A model generated the notes under the pieces. That model was not told the DNA's origin and did no database searches. It worked only from the letters and a program-made list of their open reading frames with translations. Below, piece after piece: positions 34,741 through 43,967 of a DNA stretch of 64,000 nt; position 1 is the stretch's first letter, and every line of letters begins with the position of its first letter. Where the stretch lies: assembly GCF_000373625.1 (NCBI RefSeq), contig NZ_KB891995.1, positions 124,001-188,000 of the forward strand, written 5' to 3'. This DNA comes from Streptomyces sp. LaPpAH-108 (GTDB lineage Bacteria > Actinomycetota > Actinomycetes > Streptomycetales > Streptomycetaceae). A program made the translations under genes and the position numbers.

Positions 34741-37700
34741 CTAGCGCGCCACCACCAGTGTCTCCGTCTCGGCCTCGCGCCGCGCCATCGCGCGCAGCGG
34801 GCCGTCGGCGGAGACCAGCTCCGCGTACGGACCGCGCTGCACGATGCGGCCCGCGTCCAGCACGAGGACTTCGTCCACCGCGTCGAGACCGGCGAGCCGG
34901 TGCGTGATCAGCAGCGTGGTCCGGCCCTCGGTGGCGGCCAGCAGGTCGGCCGTGAGCGCGTCGGCGGTCGGCAGGTCCAGGTGCTCGGCGGGCTCGTCGA
35001 GCACCAGCACCGGGAAGTCCGCGAGCAGCGCCCGCGCCAGTGCGAGTCGCTGCCGCTGGCCCCCGGAGAGCCGGGCGCCGTGCTCGCCGACCAGCGTGTC
35101 CAGGCCCTCGGGCAGCTCGTCCACCCAGTCGAGCAGCCGGGCCCGCAGCAGGACCTCGCGCAGATCGGCGTCGCTCGCGTCCTTGCGGGCAAGGAGCAGG
35201 TTCTCCCGCACGGTGCTGTCGAAGAGGTGGGCGTCCTGGGCGCACAGCCCGACCAGCCTGCGCACGTCGTCGCCGTCCAGCTCGTCCGCCGCGACCCCGG
35301 CCAGCGTGTAGCCGCCCGCGCGCGGATCGAGGAAGCGCAGCAGCACCTGGGCGAGCGTGGTCTTGCCCGAGCCGGAAGGACCGACCACGGCGATCCGGCG
35401 GCCCTGCTCCAGCGTGAGGTCGACTCCCGCGAGCGCGTCGCCGTGCTGTCCCTCGTACCGGGCGCTGAGGTCGCGCACGACGACCGGGAACGGCGAGGCG
35501 GGCGCCTGCCGGGGCTCCTCCGGCTCGCGCACGGGCACCGGGGCGTCCAGGACCTCGTACACGCGTTCCGCGCTGCGCCGCACCCGCTGGCGGTAGCGCG
35601 CGGCGAGCGGCAGCCCGAGGACGGCCTCGAAGGCGGCCAGCGGGGTGAGGACGACGACGGCCATCGCGACACCGTGCAGACGGCCCGAGGCGACCCCGCC
35701 GGCGCCGACCAGCGCGGCGGCGGCGACGGTGAGCCCGCAGATCAGCGCGGTGAGACCGTCGCCGAGGGCGGTGATCCCGGCCGCGCGCGAGGCGATCCTC
35801 GTGAGCGTGCCGTCCGCGCGCCGGGCCGCGTCCGTACGGGCGGGCAGCGCACCGGCCACGGTCAGCTCGGCGGTGCCGGTGAGCACGTCGGTCACACGGG
35901 TCGACAGCTCGCCCCGCGCGGGAGCGAGGCGGCGCTCGGTGCGCCGGGCGACCGAGGCGGTGATCAGGGGCACCCCGACGCCCGCGAGGAGCAGGCCCGC
36001 GGCCAGGACGGCCCCGGCCTCGGGCAGCAGCCAGGCCGTGAAGCCGACCGAGGCGGCGGAGACGACGACCGCGACGCCGGTGGGCATCAGCCAGCGCAGC
36101 CAGTAGTCCTGGAAGGCGTCCACGTCGCTGACCAGTCGGCTGAGCAGGTCGCCGCGCCGGGTGGTGCGCAGCCCGGCGGGCGCCAGCCGCTCCAGACGCC
36201 GGTAGACGGCGACCCGGGTGTCGGCGAGCATCCGCAGCACGGCGTCATGCGAGACCAGCCGCTCGGTGTAGCGGAAGACGGCCCGTCCGATGCCGAAGAA
36301 CCGGGTCGCGGTCACGGCCACCAGCAGATAGAGCACCGGCGGTTCCTGCGAGGCCCGCGAGATCAGCCAGCCGGAGGTCGCCATCAGGCCGACCGCGCAG
36401 CCGAGCGCCAGGCTGCCGAGGATCAGGGCGAAGGCGAGACGGCCGTAGCGGGGCGCGGCCAGCGCGCGGACCCGGGCCAGGACATGGCGCGGACGGCTGC
36501 CGCTCGCCGTCGCGGGCGGGACCGGGACGCCGTCCTCGTCGAGCGGGCCGCTGTCCGGCAGGTCCGCGAGGGTGATGGCGGGCGCGGCGGGCTCGGGGAC
36601 ATGGGCGTCGAGCGCGGTGGCCGCCAGGTCGGGGGCGGTCACCGCGGCCATGGTGGGGGCGCCGTCGGCGAGCGCGACCGGGGTCTCCAGCCGGACCACC
36701 CGGTCGGCCGCCTCCAGCAGCGCGGGCCGGTGCACGACCAGGAGGACCGTGCGGCCGACGGCGAGCCGCCGGACCGCCGCCACGACGTCCGCCTCCGTGG
36801 CGCCGTCCAGGGCGGCCGTGGGCTCGTCCAGGAGCAGGACGGGCCGGTCCGCGAGGAAGGCGCGGGCGAGCGCGAGCCGCTGGCGCTGACCGGCGGACAG
36901 TCCCGCGCCGTCCTCACCCAGCACGGTCTCGGCACCCGCGGGCAGCGCGTCGACGAAGTCCAGGGCGCCCGCGTCCGCGAGGGCCTGGCGTACGGCCGCG
37001 TCGTCGGCGTCGGGGCGGGCCAGCCGGACGTTCTCGGTGATGGTGCCCGCGTAGATGTGCGGCCGCTGCGGCACCCAGGCGATGCGTGAGCGCCACTGTT
37101 CGAGATCGAGGTCCGCGAGATCCGCCCCGCCGATCCGTACCTGGCCCGCGGTGGGGCGTACGAAGCCGAGCAGGACGTTGAGCAGGGTGGTCTTGCCCGC
37201 GCCGCTGGGGCCGACCAGCGCGACGGTCTCCCCGGGTTCGACGGCGAAGGACACGTCGGCCACGGCGTCCGTCGAGCGGCCCGGGTAGCGGACGGTCACG
37301 GAGTCGAAGGAGAGCGCGCCCTCGGGCACCCGGCCGGTGCCGGACGCCGGGACGGGGGTCTCCAGCACGGCGAAGATCTCCTCCGCCGCCGCCAGGCCCT
37401 CGGCCGCCGCATGGTACTGGGCGCCGACCTGGCGCAGCGGGAGATACGCCTCGGGCGCCAGCACCAGGATGACCAGGCCGATGTACAGGTCCATGCTGCC
37501 GTGCACCAGGCGCATGCCGATGGTCACGGCGACCAGGGCGACCGAGAGCGTGGCCAGCAGTTCCAGCGCGAAGGACGAGATGAAGGCGATCCGCAGGGTC
37601 CGCATGGTGGCCTGGCGGTATTCGCCGGTGATCTTGCGGATGGACTCGGCCTGCGCCTTGGCCCGGTTGAAGACCTTCAGCGTGGGCAGTCCCGCCACCA

Positions 37701-38307
37701 CGTCCAGGAAGTGCCCGGAGAGCCGGGACAGCAGCCCCCACTGCCGGTCCATCCGGTACTGGGTGGCCCAGCCGATCAGCATCATGAAGATCGGGATGAG
37801 CGGAAGGGTGCCGACGATGATCGCCGCCGACACCCAGTCCTCGGTGACGATCCGCGCCAGGACGGCCACGGGCACGACCACCGCGAGCCCCAGCTGCGGG
37901 AGGTAGCGCGAGAAGTAGTCGTCAAGGGCGTCGACCCCGCGCGTGGCCAGCGTGACCAGCGAACCGGTGCGCTGGCCGCTCAGCCACCCAGGACCGAGCG
38001 TGGCGGCCCGCTCGACCAGCCGCTCCCGCAGCTCCGACTTCACCGCCGCACTGGCCCGGTGGGCCGCCAACTCGGTGAGCCAGGAGACCAGCGCCCGCCC
38101 GCAGGCGACGGCGACCAGCAGCCCGAGGGGGGTGACCAGCTCGGAAGCGGTCTTGCCCTGCTGGAAGGCGCCCACCACGACTTCGGCGATGAGCATCGCC
38201 TGGGCGATGACCAGCCCGGCGCCGAGTCCGCCCAGGACGACGACCGCCACCAGGAAGAGACGCGTGGCGCCCGCATAGCGCAGGAGGCGGGGATCGATCG
38301 GTTTCAC
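34741..38307 (-). CDS. cydCD: CydC-CydD fusion, ABC exporter for cytochrome bd assembly
   Basis: 1188 residues, about twice a single CydD or CydC. Half 1 (1-560) and half 2 (about 620-1188) each have six membrane helices and a nucleotide-binding domain: Walker A GPSGAGKTT and GPSGSGKTT, signatures LSAGQRQRLA and LSGGQRQRLA, Walker B VLLLDEP and VLVLDEP. Family members export cysteine and glutathione to the outside and are needed for bd oxidase assembly. GTG at 38307 (AAGGA ten bases upstream) lies inside a parS site. A fused CydCD is usual in Streptomyces. It is the third gene of the cyd operon. Confidence 0.95.
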   Translation of the reverse strand: MKPIDPRLLRYAGATRLFLVAVVVLGGLGAGLVIAQAMLIAEVVVGAFQQGKTASELVTPLGLLVAVACGRALVSWLTELAAHRASAAVKSELRERLVERAATLGPGWLSGQRTGSLVTLATRGVDALDDYFSRYLPQLGLAVVVPVAVLARIVTEDWVSAAIIVGTLPLIPIFMMLIGWATQYRMDRQWGLLSRLSGHFLDVVAGLPTLKVFNRAKAQAESIRKITGEYRQATMRTLRIAFISSFALELLATLSVALVAVTIGMRLVHGSMDLYIGLVILVLAPEAYLPLRQVGAQYHAAAEGLAAAEEIFAVLETPVPASGTGRVPEGALSFDSVTVRYPGRSTDAVADVSFAVEPGETVALVGPSGAGKTTLLNVLLGFVRPTAGQVRIGGADLADLDLEQWRSRIAWVPQRPHIYAGTITENVRLARPDADDAAVRQALADAGALDFVDALPAGAETVLGEDGAGLSAGQRQRLALARAFLADRPVLLLDEPTAALDGATEADVVAAVRRLAVGRTVLLVVHRPALLEAADRVVRLETPVALADGAPTMAAVTAPDLAATALDAHVPEPAAPAITLADLPDSGPLDEDGVPVPPATASGSRPRHVLARVRALAAPRYGRLAFALILGSLALGCAVGLMATSGWLISRASQEPPVLYLLVAVTATRFFGIGRAVFRYTERLVSHDAVLRMLADTRVAVYRRLERLAPAGLRTTRRGDLLSRLVSDVDAFQDYWLRWLMPTGVAVVVSAASVGFTAWLLPEAGAVLAAGLLLAGVGVPLITASVARRTERRLAPARGELSTRVTDVLTGTAELTVAGALPARTDAARRADGTLTRIASRAAGITALGDGLTALICGLTVAAAALVGAGGVASGRLHGVAMAVVVLTPLAAFEAVLGLPLAARYRQRVRRSAERVYEVLDAPVPVREPEEPRQAPASPFPVVVRDLSARYEGQHGDALAGVDLTLEQGRRIAVVGPSGSGKTTLAQVLLRFLDPRAGGYTLAGVAADELDGDDVRRLVGLCAQDAHLFDSTVRENLLLARKDASDADLREVLLRARLLDWVDELPEGLDTLVGEHGARLSGGQRQRLALARALLADFPVLVLDEPAEHLDLPTADALTADLLAATEGRTTLLITHRLAGLDAVDEVLVLDAGRIVQRGPYAELVSADGPLRAMARREAETETLVVAR

Positions 38308-38315
38308 GTGAAACG
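38300..38315. promoter_or_regulatory. parS: parS site overlapping the cydCD start codon
   Basis: GGTTTCACGTGAAACG has the perfect 14-bp core GTTTCACGTGAAAC. The GTG start codon of cydCD is the complement of its central CAC (38305-38307). Confidence 0.88.
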
Positions 38316-38337
38316 TGTCCTTCAGTCCCGGAGAGTG

Positions 38338-38353
38338 TGTTTCACGTGAAACA
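38338..38353. promoter_or_regulatory. parS: parS site between cydB and cydCD
   Basis: TGTTTCACGTGAAACA, a perfect consensus match, centred 38 bp from the previous site in the 60-bp gap between cydB and cydCD. Confidence 0.92.
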
Positions 38354-38367
38354 TACCCTTGGGACGC

Positions 38368-39372
38368 TCAGTGTGCGGTCTCGGCGATGTGTTGCGTACC
38401 GATGCGCTGGCGGAACACCCAGTAGGTCCAGCCCTGGTAGAGCAGCACGAGCGGGGTGGCGATCGCGGCGCACCAGGTCATGATCCTCAGGGTGTACGGG
38501 CTCGAAGAGGCGTTGGTGACGGTCAGGCTCCAGTCGGCGTCGAGCGTGGACGGCATGACGTTCGGGAAGAGCGACAGGAACAGCATCGCGACGACCGCCA
38601 CGATGGTCACCCCGGACAGCGCGAACGCCCAGCCTTCCCGCCCGGCTCCGGTGGCCACGAGGGCGGCCGTGAGCGCGGCGACCGTGACGATCAGCGCCGC
38701 GAGGCTGGCGACGTCACCGCTGTGGGCCTGGGTCCAGAGCAGGAAGCCGAGTGCCGGAACGGCGGTGACGAGACCGGCCCGCAGGGCCAGCCGCCGCGCC
38801 CGGACCCGGATGTCCCCGACCGTCTTGAGCGCCGCGAAGACCGCGCCGTGGAAGGTGAACAGCGTGAGCGTCACCACACCGCCGAGCAGCGCGTAGGGGT
38901 GGAAGAGGTCCCCGAGACCGCCGACGTACTCGAAGCGCCGGTCGATCTTCACCCCGTACGCGATGTTGCCGAAGGTCACGCCCCAGAGGAAGGCCGGGAG
39001 CAGCGAGGTCCAGAAGATCGCCCACTCCCAGTTGCGCTGCCAGTTCTCCTCGGGCCGCTTGGCCCGGTACTCGAAGGCGACGCCCCGGACGATCAGGCAG
39101 ACCAGGATCACCAGCAGGGGCAGATAGAAGCCGGAGAAGAGGGTGGCGTACCACTCCGGGAAGGCGGCGAAGGTCGCACCGCCCGCCGTGAGCAGCCACA
39201 CCTCGTTGCCGTCCCAGACGGGTCCGATGGTGTTGATCAGCACCCGGCGCTCGGCCCGGTCCCGGGCGAGGAGCCGGGTGAGGATGCCGATCCCGAAGTC
39301 GAACCCCTCCAGGAAGAAGTAGCCGGTCCACAGGACGGCGATCAGGACGAACCAGATGTCGTGAAGATGCAT
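38368..39372 (-). CDS. cydB: Cytochrome bd oxidase subunit II
   Basis: 334 residues with eight or nine membrane segments. It begins HDIWFVLIAVLWTGYFFLEG and contains FDFGIGIL, GPVWDGNEVWLLTAGGATFA and WGVTFGNIAYG, all typical of CydB. With CydA it forms the quinol:oxygen oxidoreductase of high oxygen affinity. It follows cydA by 15 bp. Confidence 0.97.
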   Translation of the reverse strand: MHLHDIWFVLIAVLWTGYFFLEGFDFGIGILTRLLARDRAERRVLINTIGPVWDGNEVWLLTAGGATFAAFPEWYATLFSGFYLPLLVILVCLIVRGVAFEYRAKRPEENWQRNWEWAIFWTSLLPAFLWGVTFGNIAYGVKIDRRFEYVGGLGDLFHPYALLGGVVTLTLFTFHGAVFAALKTVGDIRVRARRLALRAGLVTAVPALGFLLWTQAHSGDVASLAALIVTVAALTAALVATGAGREGWAFALSGVTIVAVVAMLFLSLFPNVMPSTLDADWSLTVTNASSSPYTLRIMTWCAAIATPLVLLYQGWTYWVFRQRIGTQHIAETAH

Positions 39373-39387
39373 GACTGTTCCCCCGGC

Positions 39388-40896
39388 CTAGTACGAGAAG
39401 GCCATCGGCTTGTCGGCGTCACGGAGATCGCCGCCGATCCTGGTGGGCGGGTTGAGGTCGGCCTCGGTCAGCTCGGGCGGGCCCGCCTTGGCGTACTTGA
39501 CGAGCAGCCGGACCTCGATGACGGCGAGGATCGCGTAGAGCGCGGTGAAGACGGCCATCGAGATGAGGACCTCGGCCTGGGAGACGCCGGGGGAGACCGC
39601 GTGGCGGGTCTGCAGGACGCCGTAGACGGCCCAGGGCTGGCGGCCGGTCTCGGTGAAGATCCAGCCCCAGGAGTTGGCGATCAGCGGGAAGGCCAGCGTC
39701 CAGACGGCGATGCGCCAGAACCAGGTACCGAGCTTCGGGCCGAGCGCCTTGTGGGGGAGGAGGACCAGATGCGGCACCTCGTCCTCACCGACCCTGAGGT
39801 GCTGGGGCAGCAGGAACTTCTTGCGGGTCAGCCAGAGTCCGGCGATGCCGAGGGTGAAGGAGAACATGCCGAAGCCGATCATCCAGCGGAAGCCCCAGAA
39901 GGCGACCGGGATGTTGGGCCGGTAGTCGCCGGGCCCGAACCGCTGCTGCTCGGCCTTGTTCACGTCGTTGATGCCGGGCACGTAGGACGAGAAGTCGTCG
40001 TTGGCGAGGAAGGACAGCAGGCCGGGGATCTCGACGGCGACGGTGTTGTGACCCTTCTGCACGTCGCCGTAGGCGAAGATCGAGAAGGGGGCGGGCTTCT
40101 GACCGTCCCACAGGGCCTCGGCGGCGGCCATCTTCATCGGCTGCTGCTTGAACATGACCTTGCCGAGCACGTCTCCGCTGACCGCGGTGAGCAGTCCGGC
40201 GACGACCACGGTGACCAGGCCGAGGCGCAGCGAGGTCTTCATCACGCGGATGTGCCTGCGGCGGGCCAGATGGTAGGCGGCGATGCCCACCATGAAGGCG
40301 CCACCGGTCAGGAAGGCCGCGGCCAGGGTGTGGAACGCCTGGCTGAGCGCGGTGTTCTGGAAGAGCACGGCCCCGAAGTCGGTCAGCTCCGCACGGCCCC
40401 TGGCCTTGTCGATCCGGTAGCCGACGGGGTGCTGCATCCAGGAGTTGGCCGCGAGGATGAAGTACGCCGACAGGATCGTGCCGAGCGAGACCATCCATAT
40501 GCAGGCCAGGTGGATCTTCTTGGGGAGCTTGTCCCAGCCGAAGATCCAGAGTCCGATGAAGGTGGACTCGAAGAAGAAGGCGATCAGGGCCTCGAAGGCG
40601 AGCGGGGCGCCGAAGATGTCACCGACGAAGCGCGAGTAGGCCGACCAGTTCATGCCGAACTGGAACTCCTGCACGATGCCGGTGACGACGCCCATGGCTA
40701 TGTTGATCAGGAAGAGCTTGCCCCAGAACTTCGTCGCCCTGAGGTACACCTCCTTGCCCGTGCGCACCCATGCCGTCTGGAGTCCGGCCGTGAGGGCGGC
40801 CAGGGAGATGGTGAGCGGAACGAAGAGGAAGTGGTAGACGGTGGTGATGCCGAACTGCCAGCGCGCCAGGGTCTCCGGCGCCAGAGCCAGTTCCAC
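39388..40896 (-). CDS. cydA: Cytochrome bd oxidase subunit I
   Basis: 502 residues, GTG start with AGGAGAG eight bases upstream. Heme-binding subunit: ARWQFGITTVYHFLFVPLTI at the N-terminus (heme b595/d region), SWMQHPVG (Met/His near heme b558), ETGRQPWAVYGV (the GRQPW motif) and about nine membrane helices. The Q loop is short. It is the first gene of the cydA-cydB-cydCD operon and is probably repressed by Rex, whose operator lies about 85-100 bp upstream. Confidence 0.97.
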   Translation of the reverse strand: MELALAPETLARWQFGITTVYHFLFVPLTISLAALTAGLQTAWVRTGKEVYLRATKFWGKLFLINIAMGVVTGIVQEFQFGMNWSAYSRFVGDIFGAPLAFEALIAFFFESTFIGLWIFGWDKLPKKIHLACIWMVSLGTILSAYFILAANSWMQHPVGYRIDKARGRAELTDFGAVLFQNTALSQAFHTLAAAFLTGGAFMVGIAAYHLARRRHIRVMKTSLRLGLVTVVVAGLLTAVSGDVLGKVMFKQQPMKMAAAEALWDGQKPAPFSIFAYGDVQKGHNTVAVEIPGLLSFLANDDFSSYVPGINDVNKAEQQRFGPGDYRPNIPVAFWGFRWMIGFGMFSFTLGIAGLWLTRKKFLLPQHLRVGEDEVPHLVLLPHKALGPKLGTWFWRIAVWTLAFPLIANSWGWIFTETGRQPWAVYGVLQTRHAVSPGVSQAEVLISMAVFTALYAILAVIEVRLLVKYAKAGPPELTEADLNPPTRIGGDLRDADKPMAFSY

Positions 40897-40980
40897 GTCG
40901 TCACTCTCCTAACTCCACCGCGACATACGGTGGGGTTTGCCCTTTTTGTCTCGGACATACGGGGCGATTGGGACCGAGCT

Positions 40981-40996
40981 TGTGAAAGCGTTCACA
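40981..40996. promoter_or_regulatory. Rex operator (ROP) of the cyd operon
   Basis: TGTGAAAGCGTTCACA closely matches the Rex consensus TTGTGAAxxxxTTCACAA; a further TTCACAAG follows at once. Rex senses NADH/NAD+ and controls cydABCD in Streptomyces coelicolor. The position upstream of cydA fits. Confidence 0.88.
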
Positions 40997-41050
40997 TTCA
41001 CAAGCCATTATGACGCACCCGCCTTCGCCATCCGATAGGGGGTCATGAGT

Positions 41051-41075
41051 GAGGCCCCGCACACGGCGGGGCCTC
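41051..41075 (-). terminator. hisC terminator
   Basis: GAGGCCCCGC / GCGGGGCCTC, 10-bp perfect stem with a 5-nt loop, 36 bp past the hisC stop on the minus strand and upstream of the cydA promoter. Confidence 0.8.
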
Positions 41076-41110
41076 CCACGAACGCTTCGGTACTACTTAC
41101 GGGGATCCGC

Positions 41111-42193
41111 TCACTTCGTCTCGCGGAACGCCTCGGCCACCTTCAGGAAGATGTCGTTCGCCTCGGTCTCCCCGATCGTCACCCGGACCCCCTCGCCCGC
41201 GAACGGCCGCACCACCACACCGTGCCGCTCGCACGCCTCGGCGAACTCCGTGGTGCGCTCCCCCAGCCGCAGCCACACGAAGTTCGCCTGGCTCTCCGGG
41301 ACGGTCCAGCCCTGGGCGCGCAGCGCCTCCGACACCCGCTGCCGCTCGCACACCAGCGAGCCCACACGGCCCAGCAGTTCGTCCTCCGCCTCCAGCGAGG
41401 CGATGGCCGCCTCCTGCGCGATATGGCTGACCCCGAACGGCACCGCCGTCTTGCGCAGCGCCGCCGCCACCGGCTCGTGGGCGATCGCGAAGCCGACCCG
41501 CAGCCCGGCGAGGCCGTACGCCTTGGAGAAGGTGCGCAGCACGCAGACGTTCGGCCGCTCCCGGTACAGCTCGACCCCGTCGGGCACCTCGGGGTCGCGG
41601 ATGAATTCGCGGTACGCCTCGTCCAGGACCACCAGCACGTCACTGGGCACCCGGTCGAGGAACCGTTCCAGCTCGGCGCGCCGGACCACCGTGCCGGTCG
41701 GGTTGTTGGGGTTGCACACGAAGATCAGCCGCGTGCGGTCGGTGATCGCGTCGGCCATCGCGTCCAGGTCGTGCACATCGCCGTCCGTCAGCGGCACCTG
41801 CACCGAGCGGGCGCCGCTGATCTGCGTGATGATCGGGTACGCCTCGAAGGAGCGCCAGGCGTAGATCACCTCGTCGCCGGGGCCGCTGGTCGCCTGGACC
41901 AGCTGTTGGGCCACGCCCACCGAGCCGGTGCCCGTGGCGATGTGGGACAGCGGGACACCGAAGCGCCCGGCCAGCTCGCTCATCAGCGCGGTGCAGGCCA
42001 TGTCCGGGTAGCGGTTGAACTCGGCGACGGCGGCGGTGACCCGCTCCATGACGCCGGGCAGCGGGGGATAGGGGTTCTCGTTGGAGGACAGCTTGTAGGC
42101 GGCGGCCTGACCGCCGGCCGCGGCGGGCTTGCCCGGCTTGTAGGTGGGGATACCCTCCAGCTCGGCGCGCAGCTTGGGGCTCGTCTCGCTCAC
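41111..42193 (-). CDS. hisC: Histidinol-phosphate/aromatic aminotransferase
   Basis: 360 residues. GTG 42193 has GGAGGA seven bases upstream. PLP fold type I: YKLSSNENPYPPLPGV, NRYPDMACTAL, ATGTGSVGVAQQL, FVCNPNNPTGTVV, VVLDEAYREF and the PLP lysine in RTFSKAYGLAGLRVG. It lies away from a his operon and could act on imidazole-acetol phosphate, phenylpyruvate or both; pheA is in the same window. The 428 bp between it and the LacI gene hold no recognisable gene and must contain divergent promoters. Confidence 0.92.
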   Translation of the reverse strand: MSETSPKLRAELEGIPTYKPGKPAAAGGQAAAYKLSSNENPYPPLPGVMERVTAAVAEFNRYPDMACTALMSELAGRFGVPLSHIATGTGSVGVAQQLVQATSGPGDEVIYAWRSFEAYPIITQISGARSVQVPLTDGDVHDLDAMADAITDRTRLIFVCNPNNPTGTVVRRAELERFLDRVPSDVLVVLDEAYREFIRDPEVPDGVELYRERPNVCVLRTFSKAYGLAGLRVGFAIAHEPVAAALRKTAVPFGVSHIAQEAAIASLEAEDELLGRVGSLVCERQRVSEALRAQGWTVPESQANFVWLRLGERTTEFAEACERHGVVVRPFAGEGVRVTIGETEANDIFLKVAEAFRETK

Positions 42194-42621
42194 CGCAGTC
42201 CTCCTCGCGACCACCGGCGGACCGTCGACGCCGCCGGCTTCCAATACTCCTCACCTTAAGAGGATTCGGCGCGGTTGCGTACCTTCGTGACGCGCGCTCC
42301 GGCCTCCGTGACGCATGCCCCGGTGACCGTGTGGTCCGTCCGGACAGGAACTCTCCCTGGGGGGCGCACCGTACGTCTGTCCGTGCGCCGGTGGCTCGCG
42401 CCGTGGCGCGCATCCCTCGTGCAGGTGAGTTGAGACCTCTTCGAAACATCGGGCAGTTGGCAGGTCCACACGCGTGGATACGTCACGTCTCGCCATCGAG
42501 TCGGTCAAATGACTTTCTTTCTAAGGTAGTTATGTGCTGACGACCATGCAGAAACGTGCCTGTCAACGCGTGCATATGCGTCCGCACTACCCCACCACCT
42601 GAGCCCTACTATCGGCACGCC

Positions 42622-43734
42622 ATGACAGCAGCAGGGAAGCACCAGGTGAGCCGCGCGGAAACCTCACGACGAGGCAGCCGGCCGGGCCGGGCGGGCATCA
42701 GAGACGTGGCCGCCGCCGCCGGGGTCTCCATCACGACCGTCTCCGATGCCCTCAACGGCAAGGGGCGGCTCCCGGATGCCACCCGGCGCCATGTCCGCGA
42801 GGTGGCCGACCGGCTGGGCTACCGCCCGTCGGCCGCCGCCCGCACGCTCCGCACGGGCAAGTCCGGCCTCATCGGCCTGACCGTGACCACGTACGGGGAT
42901 GAACCTTTCACCTTCACCGAATTCGCGTACTTCGCCGAGATGGCCCGGGCGGCCACCTCCGCCGCGCTCGCCCGCGGCTACGCGCTCGTCATCCTCCCGG
43001 CCACCTCGCGCCACGACGTGTGGTCCAACGTGGCCCTGGACGGCACGGTCGTCATCGACCCCTCCGACCAGGACCCGGTCGTCAGCGAGCTGGTCCGGCA
43101 GGGCTTACCGGTCGTCTCCGACGGCCGCCCGGCGGGCGCGCTCCCGGTCACCGCCTGGGTCGACAACGACCACGAGGCCGCCGTCCTCGGCATCCTCGAC
43201 CACCTCGCCGCCGCGGGCGCCCGCCGGATCGGCCTGCTGACCGGCACCACGACCGACACGTACACCCATCTGTCGACCACGGCCTATCTGCGCTGGTGCG
43301 AGCGCGTCGGCCAGGACCCGGTGTACGAGGCGTACCCGGCGCACGACCCGTGCGCGGGCGCCGTCGCCGCCGACCGGCTCCTGGCCCGACCCGACCGCCC
43401 GGACGCCGTCTACGGCCTCTTCGACCCCAACGGCACCGACCTCCTGGCCGCCGCCCGCCGCTACGGCCTGCGCGTCCCGGACGATCTGCTGCTGGTGTGC
43501 TGCAGCGAGTCCACGGTGTACGCGACCACCGAGCCGCCCATCACCACCCTCTCCCTCAAGCCCCGCCGCATCGGCACGGCCGTGGTCCAGCTCCTCATCG
43601 ACGCCATCGAGGGAGTCGACTCCGACCACCCGGTCGAGCAGGTGATACCGACGGAGCTGATCGTGCGCACCTCGTCGCAGCGGCGCCCGCCGCGAACGAC
43701 GGTGTCTCCGCCGCGCACGCCGGAGAAGGGATAG
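42622..43734 (+). CDS. LacI-family transcriptional regulator
   Basis: 370 residues from ATG 42622. An N-terminal LacI-type HTH (about 25-75: GIRDVAAAAGVSITTVSDAL, GYRPSAAARTLRTGKSGLIG) is followed by a periplasmic-binding-protein-like sensor domain (LDGTVVIDPSDQDPVVSELV, RRIGLLTGTTTDTYTHLS, YGLFDPNGTDLLAAARRYGL). The ligand is unknown. No sugar transporter or catabolic gene adjoins it, so its targets are not evident. Confidence 0.92.
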   Translation: MTAAGKHQVSRAETSRRGSRPGRAGIRDVAAAAGVSITTVSDALNGKGRLPDATRRHVREVADRLGYRPSAAARTLRTGKSGLIGLTVTTYGDEPFTFTEFAYFAEMARAATSAALARGYALVILPATSRHDVWSNVALDGTVVIDPSDQDPVVSELVRQGLPVVSDGRPAGALPVTAWVDNDHEAAVLGILDHLAAAGARRIGLLTGTTTDTYTHLSTTAYLRWCERVGQDPVYEAYPAHDPCAGAVAADRLLARPDRPDAVYGLFDPNGTDLLAAARRYGLRVPDDLLLVCCSESTVYATTEPPITTLSLKPRRIGTAVVQLLIDAIEGVDSDHPVEQVIPTELIVRTSSQRRPPRTTVSPPRTPEKG

Positions 43735-43967
43735 CGGGTCCTCGGCCGGTCCGGGCGACCCGCCCGACCGGCCCACGCCGACAACCAGTCGAACTCATGC
43801 CCAATCGGTGCGAAAGCCACGATGAACTGGCGTCTTGCTCGGATTCACCACCCCTGGGTCATCACATGGCGCGACGCGCATTCCTATGATGGGCCCACGA
43901 CACCGCGGGCCGCTGCGACCAGGCAGTCCGAAGCGGTGCAGCTGCGGCGCGATGGTGGAGGGGTCTG

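Noticed and set aside
34900..37089. 729-residue open frame antisense to cydCD
   Set aside because: Shadow of the CydCD coding sequence; composition is an artefact of third-position GC.
38359..41013. 884-residue open frame antisense to cydB and cydA
   Set aside because: Shadow frame over two clear oxidase subunits; no start signal or domain.
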